A DNA stretch of 55,953 bases from a virus. A model generated the notes under the pieces. The model ran no database searches. It saw only the letters and a program-made list of their open reading frames with translations, and was not told where the DNA came from. Positions within the stretch are counted from its first letter, which is position 1. Each line of letters starts with the position of its first letter. The stretch covers positions 1 to 55,953 of IMG/VR virus record IMGVR_UViG_3300032307_000533; one strand, given 5' to 3'. Below, one piece after another: positions 24,067 through 32,004 of this stretch. Position numbers and translations under genes: made by a program.

Positions 24067-24702
24067 ATGAAAATACAAGTAGGAAGAAACCAAAAGGTTT
24101 GGTTTACATCGGACACACACTATGCGCACACGAATATTTGTCGTGCCATATCAAACTGGCCCGATGAGGATAAGACGAGAGATTTTGAATCTTTGGATAA
24201 GATGAATGCTGCGATTGTTAATGCGATCAACAACAATGTTGGTCCAGATGATATCTTATTCCACTTGGGCGACTGGTCATTTGGTGGATTTGAGAAAATC
24301 GCTGAACTTCGTCACAGAATCATGTGTCAAAACATTCACTTGGTGCTTGGTAACCATGACCACCATATCGATCGAAATAAAGAGGGTATACAGGACTTAT
24401 TCGCTTCTGTGAGTAAATACCATTACCTTACACTTAAAGTCGATAAGGGTGGCTCCCATGACGTTCATAGAATGGTATTGTGCCATTTCCCTATTGCGTC
24501 TTGGCATGACCTTAACCAAGGTGTTATCCACTTGCACGGACACGTTCACTTGCCAGCGCATTTGAAATTCGGTCCAGGTAAGATGATGGACGTTGGAATG
24601 GATGGTTCAAACGGGATGGAACCATACGAATTAAAAGACATCCTAAAATTAATGGAAAAAAGAGAAAAAAGATCAATGATCGCATACGACCATCATGAGT
24701 AA
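24067..24702 (+). CDS. Calcineurin-like metallophosphoesterase
   Basis: The 211-residue protein has all family motifs in order: FTSDTHYAH, LGDWSFGG, LVLGNHDHH, LCHFPIASW and LHGHVHLP. These bind two metal ions for phosphoester hydrolysis. In bacterial Pnkp-type RNA repair a phosphoesterase of this fold removes 2',3'-cyclic or 3' phosphates, and position between an RNA ligase and a kinase fits such a role. A general phosphodiesterase is also possible. The start is set by the promoter, and a frame extension upstream is rejected. Confidence 0.9.
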   Translation: MKIQVGRNQKVWFTSDTHYAHTNICRAISNWPDEDKTRDFESLDKMNAAIVNAINNNVGPDDILFHLGDWSFGGFEKIAELRHRIMCQNIHLVLGNHDHHIDRNKEGIQDLFASVSKYHYLTLKVDKGGSHDVHRMVLCHFPIASWHDLNQGVIHLHGHVHLPAHLKFGPGKMMDVGMDGSNGMEPYELKDILKLMEKREKRSMIAYDHHE

Positions 24703-25111
24703 AGAATTAATATTAGTAAGAGGAGTACCAGGATCTGGTAAGAGCACAACCGCAAAACTATTGGGAGCGGGTGGGGCTGGCTACGCACATTTTGAAGCCG
24801 ACATGTATTTCACGGAAGATGGGGTTTATAAATTCGACCCTACTAAAATAAGAGATGCGCATGCATGGTGCCAAAATAGTGTTGAGCAAGCAATGTTATT
24901 AAACCATACCACTGGACATAACAGTGTAATCATAGTATCAAACACATTCACACAGGAGTGGGAAATGGAACCGTACTATGCTTTAGCAAAACAATGGAAC
25001 TATAAAGTGTTCAGTATCATCGTTGAGAACAGACATGGTGGTTTGAACGAACACAACTGTCCAGAAGAAACAATACAGAAAATGAAGGATCGTTTTGAAA
25101 TTAAATTGTGA
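24695..25111 (+). CDS. P-loop kinase, polynucleotide-kinase-like
   Basis: The 138-residue protein has GVPGSGKST (Walker A), FEADMYF following it, AHAWCQNSVEQAM and VIIVSNTFTQEWEMEPY, the pattern of AAA_33 and N4BP2-like kinases related to the 5'-kinase half of T4 polynucleotide kinase. It would phosphorylate 5'-OH ends of RNA for ligation. It overlaps the phosphoesterase gene by eight bases, so kinase and phosphatase are split here, whereas T4 Pnkp fuses them. Confidence 0.85.
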   Translation: MSKELILVRGVPGSGKSTTAKLLGAGGAGYAHFEADMYFTEDGVYKFDPTKIRDAHAWCQNSVEQAMLLNHTTGHNSVIIVSNTFTQEWEMEPYYALAKQWNYKVFSIIVENRHGGLNEHNCPEETIQKMKDRFEIKL

Positions 25112-25410
25112 TGAAACAAGTTGTATACAATATAGGGTATAAAGGAACTGGTTCTGGTGTATTGACTGCGTTTCCGCAAATTTGGGATTGTGATTTTCCA
25201 ACATTTGCTAAGAAAATAAGACTGAAAAAAAATATCAAAGGACTATTTAACTGGGCAAAAGAAAATCATGTTGCACCTTCAACACTTGTATTGTATATTG
25301 TTATTTGGTATGATGATGTTTATTGGGAGTACACAATTAAGATGATTAACGTTAGAGAATATAGAAAACATTGGGAATTAATATATAAAAAAGAATGGAA
25401 AGAAAATTAG
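25111..25410 (+). CDS. Small unknown protein in RNA-repair island
   Basis: The 99-residue protein is basic and aromatic (KKIRLKKNIKGLFNWAKENH), possibly RNA binding. ATG 25111 shares a base with the kinase stop; the GTG at 25108 is an alternative start. It overlaps the second ligase by 16 bases. Confidence 0.6.
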   Translation: MKQVVYNIGYKGTGSGVLTAFPQIWDCDFPTFAKKIRLKKNIKGLFNWAKENHVAPSTLVLYIVIWYDDVYWEYTIKMINVREYRKHWELIYKKEWKEN

Positions 25411-26414
25411 CAAGCATACAAATAATAGCCGATATCAGACCTATTGAAGGTGCTGATGCTATTGAAGTTGCACGTATCAACAACTGGGATGTTGTTGTGG
25501 CAAAGAATGTTGGTCACAAGGTTGGTGACCATGTGGTTTACTGTGAGATCGACTCATTCCTACCTGTTAGAGAAGAGTTTGAGTTCTTGCGTAAGAGTTC
25601 GTTTAAAAGAATGGGTGACCAAGAAGGTTTCCGTCTTAAAACAATTAGACTTCGTGGACAAGTGTCACAAGGTTTGATCTTACCTATGAGTGTCTTTGGG
25701 GAGTTCAGTTGGACCGCGTATGAAGGTCTTGATGTTACCGAGAGATTGGGTGTCGTTAAATATGAACCACCTATCCCAGCTGAACTTGCTGGTAAGGTTC
25801 GCGGTAACTTCCCAGGTTTCTTGCGTAAGACAGATGAAGAACGTGTACAGAACTTAACCAAAGACTACACAAAATGGGTTGAGGAAGGTTTGGATTTCTA
25901 TGTGACTGAGAAACTTGACGGTAGCTCCGCAACATTCTATTTGAACGATGGTGTATTCGGTGTGTGTTCTAGAAACCTAGACCTTGAGGAAACTGAGGGT
26001 AACACTTTCTGGAAAGTGGCTCGTGAGTTAAAACTCGAAGAGAAGTTACGTGAGAATGGACAGAACTTGGCCATTCAAGGTGAGTTGATCGGAGAAGGTA
26101 TTCAGGGTAACCCATACAAGATTAAAGGTCACACCGTTAGATTCTTCAATGCGTTTGACATTGATTCTCAAACCTACTACGGCTTACCAATGTTCTTGGC
26201 TTTATTTGAACATCAGTTTAAATTGGAGATTGTTCCGATGTTAACTAACTTGACAATGAAGCTACCTCAAACAATCGATGAGTGCTTGGCGTTCGCTGAT
26301 GGTAAATCAGTTCTTAATAATGGGTTTGATCGAGAAGGTGTTGTGTTCAGAACCATGGATAGAACCGTAAGCTTCAAAGCCATATCAAATACGTTCTTAC
26401 TAAAAGAGAAATAA
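25395..26414 (+). CDS. RNA ligase of the Deinococcus DraRnl (Rnl5) type
   Basis: The 339-residue protein has an N-terminal OB-fold-like domain (about residues 1-110, ASIQIIADIRPIEGADAIEVARI, GDHVVYCEIDS). The ligase core follows, with YVTEKLDGSSATF and its lysine at residue 173, IQGELIGEGIQ, NAFDIDSQTY and EGVVFRT. This N-terminal OB plus nucleotidyltransferase order matches DraRnl, which repairs nicks in RNA-DNA hybrids with a 3'-OH RNA end. It is a second ligase of different type 1.6 kb from the Rnl1-like one. Confidence 0.88.
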   Translation: MERKLASIQIIADIRPIEGADAIEVARINNWDVVVAKNVGHKVGDHVVYCEIDSFLPVREEFEFLRKSSFKRMGDQEGFRLKTIRLRGQVSQGLILPMSVFGEFSWTAYEGLDVTERLGVVKYEPPIPAELAGKVRGNFPGFLRKTDEERVQNLTKDYTKWVEEGLDFYVTEKLDGSSATFYLNDGVFGVCSRNLDLEETEGNTFWKVARELKLEEKLRENGQNLAIQGELIGEGIQGNPYKIKGHTVRFFNAFDIDSQTYYGLPMFLALFEHQFKLEIVPMLTNLTMKLPQTIDECLAFADGKSVLNNGFDREGVVFRTMDRTVSFKAISNTFLLKEK

Positions 26415-26415
26415 T

Positions 26416-26607
26416 ATGTTCAACGGTCTCTATGATATGATGGATGGTGCAATGGCTGAAGCCCTTGGTGTTGATTTGGAAATTTATATTGACATTATCG
26501 ATAATAAGTGTACCTTTGAAGAAGCGGATTTTATAATCAGTGCTGTGTGGGGTGAAGATGAGTCCGAAATAGAAAAAGCGAAAGAAATTTTTAATAAATA
26601 CATATGA
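26416..26607 (+). CDS. Small acidic protein, 63 residues
   Basis: A helical acidic product (MFNGLYDMMDGAMAEALGVD) sits between the second ligase and the exonuclease, overlapping the latter by ATGA. No family is recognised. It could be a regulatory subunit. Confidence 0.6.
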   Translation: MFNGLYDMMDGAMAEALGVDLEIYIDIIDNKCTFEEADFIISAVWGEDESEIEKAKEIFNKYI

Positions 26608-27287
26608 TATACGTAAGCATTGACATAGAGACAACTGGTTTAGACAATGACAACAGTCAGGTTTTATCTATTGGGTTAGTTGTTGAAGACACTAATAACC
26701 TAAAACCGTTTGATGAGTTACCTAAACTTGAGGTTGCCATCATACGTGAAAGATTGGAAGGTGAGATCTTTGCTCTTAATATGAACAGAGAACTCATCTC
26801 CGATATTCTTAGTTATAAAATAGCTAAGACACCAGAGGCTAAAGCTGAGATCATGGAAAGAACTGGTCGTGAATATCTTTATGAGGAAGATGTCACCAAA
26901 CGAATCTTCCATTTCTTATATGATCATAAAGCTTTGGATGGTGGTCCCGACTTGTTTGAACCAAACAGGATGATTGAAGTTGTTAAGGGTAAAAGTTACC
27001 CAATGTTGACATCAAAGATGAAACCATATTATTTCAACGGTGCTGGTAAGAACTTTGCAAACTTTGATAACAAGTTCTTGGAGAGATTACCAAGATGGAA
27101 ACAAGTGTTGAAAGCTAGAGGTAGGACAATCGATCCGTCAATCTTATTTGTTGACTGGAAGAACGATGACGCCATCCCAGGGTTGTCGCTTTGCAAAGAG
27201 CGCGCGAAGATGGATCCACATGTCACACACAATGCCATTGATGATGCGATGGATATTGTTAAACTATTGAGAACACGATACGCATGA
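26604..27287 (+). CDS. DEDD-type 3'-5' exonuclease
   Basis: The 227-residue protein starts VSIDIETTGLD (Exo I with DE), has FNGAGKNFANFDNKFLE (Exo II) and VTHNAIDDAMDIVKLL (Exo III, HxxxxD). These place it among DnaQ/oligoribonuclease-type nucleases, which trim 3' ends of RNA or DNA. In this island it may process damaged RNA ends. It overlaps both neighbours by four bases. Confidence 0.87.
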   Translation: MIYVSIDIETTGLDNDNSQVLSIGLVVEDTNNLKPFDELPKLEVAIIRERLEGEIFALNMNRELISDILSYKIAKTPEAKAEIMERTGREYLYEEDVTKRIFHFLYDHKALDGGPDLFEPNRMIEVVKGKSYPMLTSKMKPYYFNGAGKNFANFDNKFLERLPRWKQVLKARGRTIDPSILFVDWKNDDAIPGLSLCKERAKMDPHVTHNAIDDAMDIVKLLRTRYA

Positions 27288-27919
27288 GAGTAATCTTTTT
27301 GGATATTGATGGGGTTATGAACTCCACTGTCTTTTATAAGCAAAGACATAAGAGACGTTGGAGAAAACCCATCACTTGGTGGTATGCGTTAAGGCGAATA
27401 GTCAGAAAGTTATTTGGTATTAAACCAAAGGGGGTTTCTTTAGCGGATTGGAAAACACCTGATTCACATTACACATTTGACTACCAATTCAAAAGATTAC
27501 AAGAAGAGACTTGTCCTCAGAAATGGAAATGGTTGTCTGAATGGTGTAATGAAACAGATACTAAAATTTGTATTTCATCAACATGGAAACATCACTTTGG
27601 GGTTAAAGGGTATGTCTCTACACCTGAAAAATGGGAAGATGCTTTAGTTAAACTTGGGTTTAAAGAAGGTACTTACGTTGGAATTACTGGAGACCGAAGA
27701 ACTTTAAGGGGTGACGAAATTAAAGATTGGTTAGAGAAACACCCTGAGGTTGAGGACTACGCAATATTAGATGATGATTCTGATATGTTGCCAGAACAAT
27801 TTATAAAGTTTCATCACACGGACGGTTGGTTTGGGTTAACACCAAATCACTTATATAGAATTAACAGACAATTTGAAAACAAAAGTAATTACGAAAGATT
27901 AACACAGACAATAAGATAA
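27284..27919 (+). CDS. HAD-superfamily phosphatase-like protein (first copy)
   Basis: The 211-residue protein opens RVIFLDIDGVMNS, the HAD motif I (DxDG). Later KICISSTWKHHF (motif II Ser/Thr with W) and AILDDDSDM (motif IV acidic pair) appear. The SSTW pattern resembles the HAD domain of the Swiss Army Knife RNA repair family, predicted to remove phosphates from RNA ends. Together with the neighbouring paralogue it supports the RNA repair reading. The paralogue follows directly (TAATG overlap). Confidence 0.8.
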   Translation: MRVIFLDIDGVMNSTVFYKQRHKRRWRKPITWWYALRRIVRKLFGIKPKGVSLADWKTPDSHYTFDYQFKRLQEETCPQKWKWLSEWCNETDTKICISSTWKHHFGVKGYVSTPEKWEDALVKLGFKEGTYVGITGDRRTLRGDEIKDWLEKHPEVEDYAILDDDSDMLPEQFIKFHHTDGWFGLTPNHLYRINRQFENKSNYERLTQTIR

Positions 27920-28491
27920 TGAAAGTTATATTTTTAGACCATGACGGAGTAATCTGTCTATCCTCAGAGTGGGGTAATCGTTTTAAGAAACAAGATAAAT
28001 GGGGTGGGCGTAAATTATCTATGACCACAAGACAAATGCCAGTTGAATATCGATTCGATAACTTCAATCAAAAGGCTGTTAAGGTCCTCAATGAGATCAT
28101 TGAGAAGACTGGCGCTGAAATCGTTACATCATCCGATTGGAAACGATGGGCAAACCTTGAAGAAATGGGTGAGTACTACGAGTCCAAAGGGATTATTAAA
28201 AAACCAATTGCATTGACCACTGATTTGGGTCAGTGCACCTGGTACAACGGTATGACATGGATCTGGTCACCACAATGGGACTTGGAGATGACCCGTGTTA
28301 TCGAAATTAAACAGTACCTACATGATCATCCTGAGATTACTCATTGGGTTGCTGTTGATGATTTGGACATGGGTAAGAACGGTGAATCTTGGAAAGACTG
28401 GGGGTTGGATAACTTCGTACTCACACCAAGTGGTAGCGAAGGCATCAAACAATCAGGTATCAAAGAAAAAATACTTAAATATCTGGAATAA
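27919..28491 (+). CDS. HAD-superfamily phosphatase-like protein (second copy)
   Basis: The 190-residue paralogue opens KVIFLDHDGVICLSS (DxDG), then has LNEIIEKTGAEIVTSSDWKRW (motif II) and WVAVDDLDMG (motif IV). It shares the SSxW plan of the gene before, again like Swiss Army Knife HAD domains. Two adjacent copies may be duplicates with different substrates. This is the last member of the overlapping block. Confidence 0.82.
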   Translation: MKVIFLDHDGVICLSSEWGNRFKKQDKWGGRKLSMTTRQMPVEYRFDNFNQKAVKVLNEIIEKTGAEIVTSSDWKRWANLEEMGEYYESKGIIKKPIALTTDLGQCTWYNGMTWIWSPQWDLEMTRVIEIKQYLHDHPEITHWVAVDDLDMGKNGESWKDWGLDNFVLTPSGSEGIKQSGIKEKILKYLE

Positions 28492-28566
28492 ACTCATTTA
28501 GAATACTATTTATAATGTACGCATATTTTTGCATTACATAAACATCATAATAGCAACATATGGAAG

Positions 28567-28788
28567 ATGACGATAGTAGGAAAAGTGAAGAAGGAGACCT
28601 GGAAAAAAAGGGTTTCAACAACGTGTTTAATGTTAGCAATGTTTTTCAACCCATTTGGGTTCGATGCGTTGTTCAAAATGGTGATGGATTGGACAGGTTC
28701 CTACTGGATTACGGATGCAATTTTTTATGGTATTGCGGCGCTATTTCTTGGTTTATATTTCTTAGTCAATAAAAAATCCACTAATTAA
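28567..28788 (+). CDS. Small membrane protein, 73 residues
   Basis: The frame from ATG 28567 encodes two hydrophobic segments (LMLAMFFNPFGFDAL and FYGIAALFLGLYFLV). It is preferred over the overlapping frame starting at 28560 because of its coherent membrane pattern. A weak -7-like TATTTTTG lies at 28524-28531. No family is recognised. Confidence 0.6.
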   Translation: MTIVGKVKKETWKKRVSTTCLMLAMFFNPFGFDALFKMVMDWTGSYWITDAIFYGIAALFLGLYFLVNKKSTN

Positions 28789-28820
28789 TTTGTTTATTTA
28801 GAAAATAGTTATTACTTTTG
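28789..28820 (+). promoter_or_regulatory. Bacteroidota-type promoter with ATG four bases away
   Basis: TTTG at 28789-28792 and TACTTTTG at 28813-28820, then TGTC and the ATG at 28825. Confidence 0.82.
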
Positions 28821-28824
28821 TGTC

Positions 28825-29289
28825 ATGACACAGAAATATAATATCTATTTAGACGATGTCCGCACGCCAGTAGCTGATGAGTGGGTCGTTGTACGTAACT
28901 ACGATGAGTTCGTGGCAAAAATAACTGAGATCGGCTTGGGTAATATCGAGTATATTTCATTGGATCATGATTTGGGTGACACCGCGATGAAAGAGTATTT
29001 TGAAAATGTTTCACCAAATTACCAGTTGGATTATTCTAATATCCATGAAAAAACTGGTTTGGATTGTGCGAAATGGTTAATCAATCATTTTTATGATACC
29101 CACCCAGAATACTTAGAACAATCTAGAGGTGAGAAGAAACGCTCGCTTTATTTCCCTTTCCCACATGTTTATGTACATTCGGCTAACCCGATTGGCTCAG
29201 CTAACATAATGGGTTACGTCAATAATTTTTTAATGAATGAGGCACAGCCACAAGATTGTGTGCGCGTGCAAATTGAACACACTGTGTAA
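28825..29289 (+). CDS. Cyclic-phosphate-processing receiver-like (cREC) protein
   Basis: The 154-residue protein begins YNIYLDDVRTP, then VVVRNYDEFVAKI, then IEYISLDHDLGD. This is the signature of the cREC receiver-like domain, predicted in the RNA-repair literature to process cyclic phosphate RNA ends. The remaining segment (FPFPHVYVHSANPIGSANIMG) fits the C-terminal half. It sits after the HAD proteins with its own promoter, and overlaps the next gene by a base. Catalysis is predicted, not proven. Confidence 0.8.
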   Translation: MTQKYNIYLDDVRTPVADEWVVVRNYDEFVAKITEIGLGNIEYISLDHDLGDTAMKEYFENVSPNYQLDYSNIHEKTGLDCAKWLINHFYDTHPEYLEQSRGEKKRSLYFPFPHVYVHSANPIGSANIMGYVNNFLMNEAQPQDCVRVQIEHTV

Positions 29290-29852
29290 TGATAGATAAT
29301 TACGAATTACTTAAACCCTTCATGGTTTTTGATAGCCCAGATCATTTTTATTTTCTACAGGTTATCAAACGCAGGAAAGATAACCCAGAGCTGACTGGTA
29401 ATAACAAAGTTATCGCCAATTACTATATCCGTTCTTTAGAGGAGTACCACAAGTATTACCTATTCGCTGTGCGTGAATGCCAACTAAATAATGCTAGAGC
29501 TTATTTGAGATTAAACGTTCGCGATGATAAGAAAGTCGCCTTGGAGTGTTTAAGAAAAATCAGTAACCTTGTCGCTGACGGTAACTATAAATCAGTCAAG
29601 AACACATACGATAACATTTGTGGTAAACACCACTCTGATAAGAATAAAAAATGGATCGTTGATTTTGATGAGGAGTGGATGCCAGAGAAAGACGATAGAG
29701 TCCAGGATATTATCAAAGCTGGCGGTAAGATATACGCTGAAGTACCAACTAAAAGTGGATGCCATATAATTTCCAGCCCGTTCAACAGAAATAAATTTAA
29801 ATGGATGATCGACATTCATAGGGATAACCCAACAATCTTATATATACCTTAA
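29289..29852 (+). CDS. Unknown protein with DFDEE and TKSGCHII motifs
   Basis: The 187-residue protein has a helical N-terminus and a C-terminal alpha/beta part with WIVDFDEEW and VPTKSGCHIISSPFN. The acid-pair plus SGxHII pattern loosely recalls archaeo-eukaryotic primase-like cores, but the match is weak. Close coupling to the cREC gene suggests a nucleic-acid role. Confidence 0.6.
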   Translation: MIDNYELLKPFMVFDSPDHFYFLQVIKRRKDNPELTGNNKVIANYYIRSLEEYHKYYLFAVRECQLNNARAYLRLNVRDDKKVALECLRKISNLVADGNYKSVKNTYDNICGKHHSDKNKKWIVDFDEEWMPEKDDRVQDIIKAGGKIYAEVPTKSGCHIISSPFNRNKFKWMIDIHRDNPTILYIP

Positions 29853-29863
29853 AAAATAAAGTT

Positions 29864-30184
29864 ATGATTAAAGAAGAACACAAATTAGATACCATAGCAT
29901 GGTTAATAATAACGGTGATATGTACATCAGCGCTTGCGATATACATGGTATCAGACAACCTCAATTTAAAACGAGAGAACTACGATTTACAAAATAATCT
30001 TAAAAAGTGTGAACAAAAGATTGATTCTCTGGAAGCTGTGTGTGATACGCTAAGACACCAAAACGAGATAATCGAGGATTATTGTCTTGAGACCATGAAA
30101 AATTATGAGAATGAGATTAGTTTTCTTGGGCACTCATTAGATGAACATAATATTCGTCCAGACTACTCAAACTTTGAAAAATAA
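29864..30184 (+). CDS. Membrane-anchored coiled-coil protein, 106 residues
   Basis: One transmembrane segment (about residues 10-31) is followed by a Leu/Glu/Lys coiled coil (LKRENYDLQNNLKKCEQKIDSLE). The topology fits an inner-membrane spanin but the family is not recognised. Confidence 0.6.
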   Translation: MIKEEHKLDTIAWLIITVICTSALAIYMVSDNLNLKRENYDLQNNLKKCEQKIDSLEAVCDTLRHQNEIIEDYCLETMKNYENEISFLGHSLDEHNIRPDYSNFEK

Positions 30185-30216
30185 TTTGGCCACTAAATAA
30201 AAAGTATTTATCTTTA
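30185..30216 (+). promoter_or_regulatory. Promoter with ATG four bases away
   Basis: TTTG at 30185-30188 and TATCTTTA at 30209-30216 (last base differs from consensus), then CACC and the ATG at 30221. Confidence 0.68.
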
Positions 30217-30220
30217 CACC

Positions 30221-30706
30221 ATGAATATATTTTTACTAGATTACGATGTTAAAAAATGTGCGCAGGCGCACGTTGATAAACATGTTGTTAAGATGATACT
30301 TGAAACGGCGCAATTGTTATGTGGTGTTCATTGGGTAACAGATAGCCAGTCCACAGCACCTTACAAGTTATCACATAAGAACCATCCGTGTTCAATCTGG
30401 ACCCGTGAGTCTTTATCCAACTACTTGTATTTGTGCGAGTTAGGTCTTGAGTTGTGTTACGAATACACCTACCGATACGGTAAGAGACACAAGTCGCAAG
30501 ACGTAATCGAATGGTGTATTGTGAATAAACCAAACATTGTCGATAAAGGGTTCACTGAGCCAGCCAAAGCTATGCCAGATGAGTATAAAGTTGATGACGC
30601 TGTTGAGTCTTATAGAAACTATTATTCTGGTGCTAAATCTGGTTTCGCCACTTGGAAGGGTCGAGACGTACCTGAGTGGTATGAAAACCGATTTGAGTTA
30701 TGTTAA
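30221..30706 (+). CDS. Conserved phage protein, possibly DNA-glycosylase-like
   Basis: The 161-residue protein has FLLDYDVKKCAQAHVDKHVVKMILETAQLLCGVH, a start I recall from many phage genomes. It may relate to the T4 endonuclease V (Pyr_excise) fold, but that link is uncertain. HKNHPCSIWTRES and several Trp/Tyr residues follow. It overlaps the next gene by seven bases. Confidence 0.6.
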   Translation: MNIFLLDYDVKKCAQAHVDKHVVKMILETAQLLCGVHWVTDSQSTAPYKLSHKNHPCSIWTRESLSNYLYLCELGLELCYEYTYRYGKRHKSQDVIEWCIVNKPNIVDKGFTEPAKAMPDEYKVDDAVESYRNYYSGAKSGFATWKGRDVPEWYENRFELC

Positions 30707-31206
30707 TTGAGGATAGATTAAAACACAAAATCCTAAGTCCCTCGGAAGTCATTAACTTTGTTACAGAACATAGGGCCCAGGGCGATAAGATAATATTCAC
30801 CAACGGGTGTTTTGACTTGGTTCATCTTGGTCACCTGGAGTACTTGCTAAAGGCGAAGGAACTTGGTGGTATCCTAATGGTGGGCGTCAACTCAGATCAA
30901 TCGGTTCGTACAATAAAAGGGGATAAAAGACCTATAATATCCGAAACCCAAAGGTATCATAATCTGGCGTGTTATTACTTTGTTGATGCGGTTGTACCGT
31001 TTGGTGATGAAACACCGATAAACTTAATAAAAATCATACAACCAGACTTTTTGGTTAAGGGTTCTGACTACAAACCAGAGGATATTGTTGGGTATGATAC
31101 AGTAAAAAGTTATGGTGGTGAGGTGGTGACGATATCAACTGGTTTATCACCAGATATCTATAGCACAACAAAAATAATCGAAAGGGTAATTTTATCAGAA
31201 AAATAA
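30700..31206 (+). CDS. HldE/RfaE-type nucleotidyltransferase
   Basis: The 168-residue protein has IFTNGCFDLVHLGHLEYLLKAKELG (HxGH motif), VGVNSDQSVRTIKGDKRPI, and a C-terminal STTKIIERV. This is the plan of the adenylyltransferase domain that activates heptose-1-phosphate or similar sugars, without the kinase half. It would supply activated sugar or alditol for a surface polymer, with the genes at 36144-38655. Confidence 0.88.
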   Translation: MLIEDRLKHKILSPSEVINFVTEHRAQGDKIIFTNGCFDLVHLGHLEYLLKAKELGGILMVGVNSDQSVRTIKGDKRPIISETQRYHNLACYYFVDAVVPFGDETPINLIKIIQPDFLVKGSDYKPEDIVGYDTVKSYGGEVVTISTGLSPDIYSTTKIIERVILSEK

Positions 31207-31228
31207 CTATTTATATTAAAACTATATC

Positions 31229-31915
31229 GTGAGTAATTTTAAATTAAAGAAATCAGAATTTATGGAATTAAACGTCAATAAAAAGGCTTTGAATGAGGCT
31301 GAAGAGAATGAGCTTACATCAACTATGCCAGAAGAGATAAAAGACGATGAAGAGACCAAAGAGGTTGAAACATCTGAAGAAGAAAAAGAAGAGAACACCG
31401 AAGAGAAAAAAGAGGAAGTAAACGAAGGTGGTCTATATAAATTAAGTCAAGAAACTATTAGCGAGTTGACTGATAGAATAAAAGATGAGTACACCGCTCA
31501 CTACTTCTATGTTAACGCGTCTAACTGGTGTAGAGACATGAACTATAAGAAGGCTACCGCTTTCTTTGAGGCTGAGGCCGTTACTGAACTAGAGCACGCT
31601 AAGGGTGTTCAGGATTACATGACTGATTTTAATATCATACCTGTAATGCCATCGACTGAAACGAAAAGAACTTTCACTAGTTTGCCACAGATCATCAGAG
31701 AGGCTTACAAGTTAGAGTTGGATTTAATGATGAAATACAACGAAACATCAAGTAAACTATTCGCGTCAGACTTAACAACTTTTGATTTCTTACAGACGTA
31801 TAGAGTAGGGCAAAAAGAATCTGTTGTTGAGTACAACGATTTGATTAACGCTTTGGATTTAGTTAACGAAAACGACAAATTCCAGGTACTTTATTTCGAA
31901 CAAACATACCTATAA
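31229..31915 (+). CDS. Ferritin-like protein with acidic N-terminal extension
   Basis: From about residue 70 the 228-residue protein is a four-helix ferritin-like domain, with DEYTAHYFYVNASNWC, FFEAEAVTELEHAKGVQDYM (ExxH pair at about residues 120-123) and later Glu/Gln helices. Residues 1-68 are an acidic, Lys/Glu-rich low-complexity leader ending EEVNEGG. VNE there resembles the L/I-x-E cleavage style of T4-type prohead protease, so the leader may direct packaging. GTG is the start, and TATTTATA lies at 31208-31215. It could protect DNA from iron-driven damage. Ferroxidase activity is not proven. Confidence 0.75.
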   Translation: MSNFKLKKSEFMELNVNKKALNEAEENELTSTMPEEIKDDEETKEVETSEEEKEENTEEKKEEVNEGGLYKLSQETISELTDRIKDEYTAHYFYVNASNWCRDMNYKKATAFFEAEAVTELEHAKGVQDYMTDFNIIPVMPSTETKRTFTSLPQIIREAYKLELDLMMKYNETSSKLFASDLTTFDFLQTYRVGQKESVVEYNDLINALDLVNENDKFQVLYFEQTYL

Positions 31916-31940
31916 AATATTGCGTATCATCGATATTATA

Positions 31941-31967
31941 CCCCGCCCTAAAAAAGCGGGGTTTTTT
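31941..31967 (+). terminator. Intrinsic terminator after ferritin-like gene
   Basis: CCCCGC-CCTAAAAAA-GCGGGG followed by six or more T. Confidence 0.93.
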
Positions 31968-31968
31968 A

Positions 31969-32000
31969 TTTGGTTTTATTAATTCTTTTTTCTATTTTTG
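31969..32000 (+). promoter_or_regulatory. Bacteroidota-type promoter with ATG four bases away
   Basis: TTTG at 31969-31972 and TATTTTTG at 31993-32000, then TTAC and the ATG at 32005. It directly follows the terminator. Confidence 0.82.
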
Positions 32001-32004
32001 TTAC

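Noticed and set aside
28560-28772. 70-residue frame overlapping the membrane protein at 28567
   Set aside because: The 28567 frame has a coherent membrane pattern, and the 28560 frame looks like its shadow.
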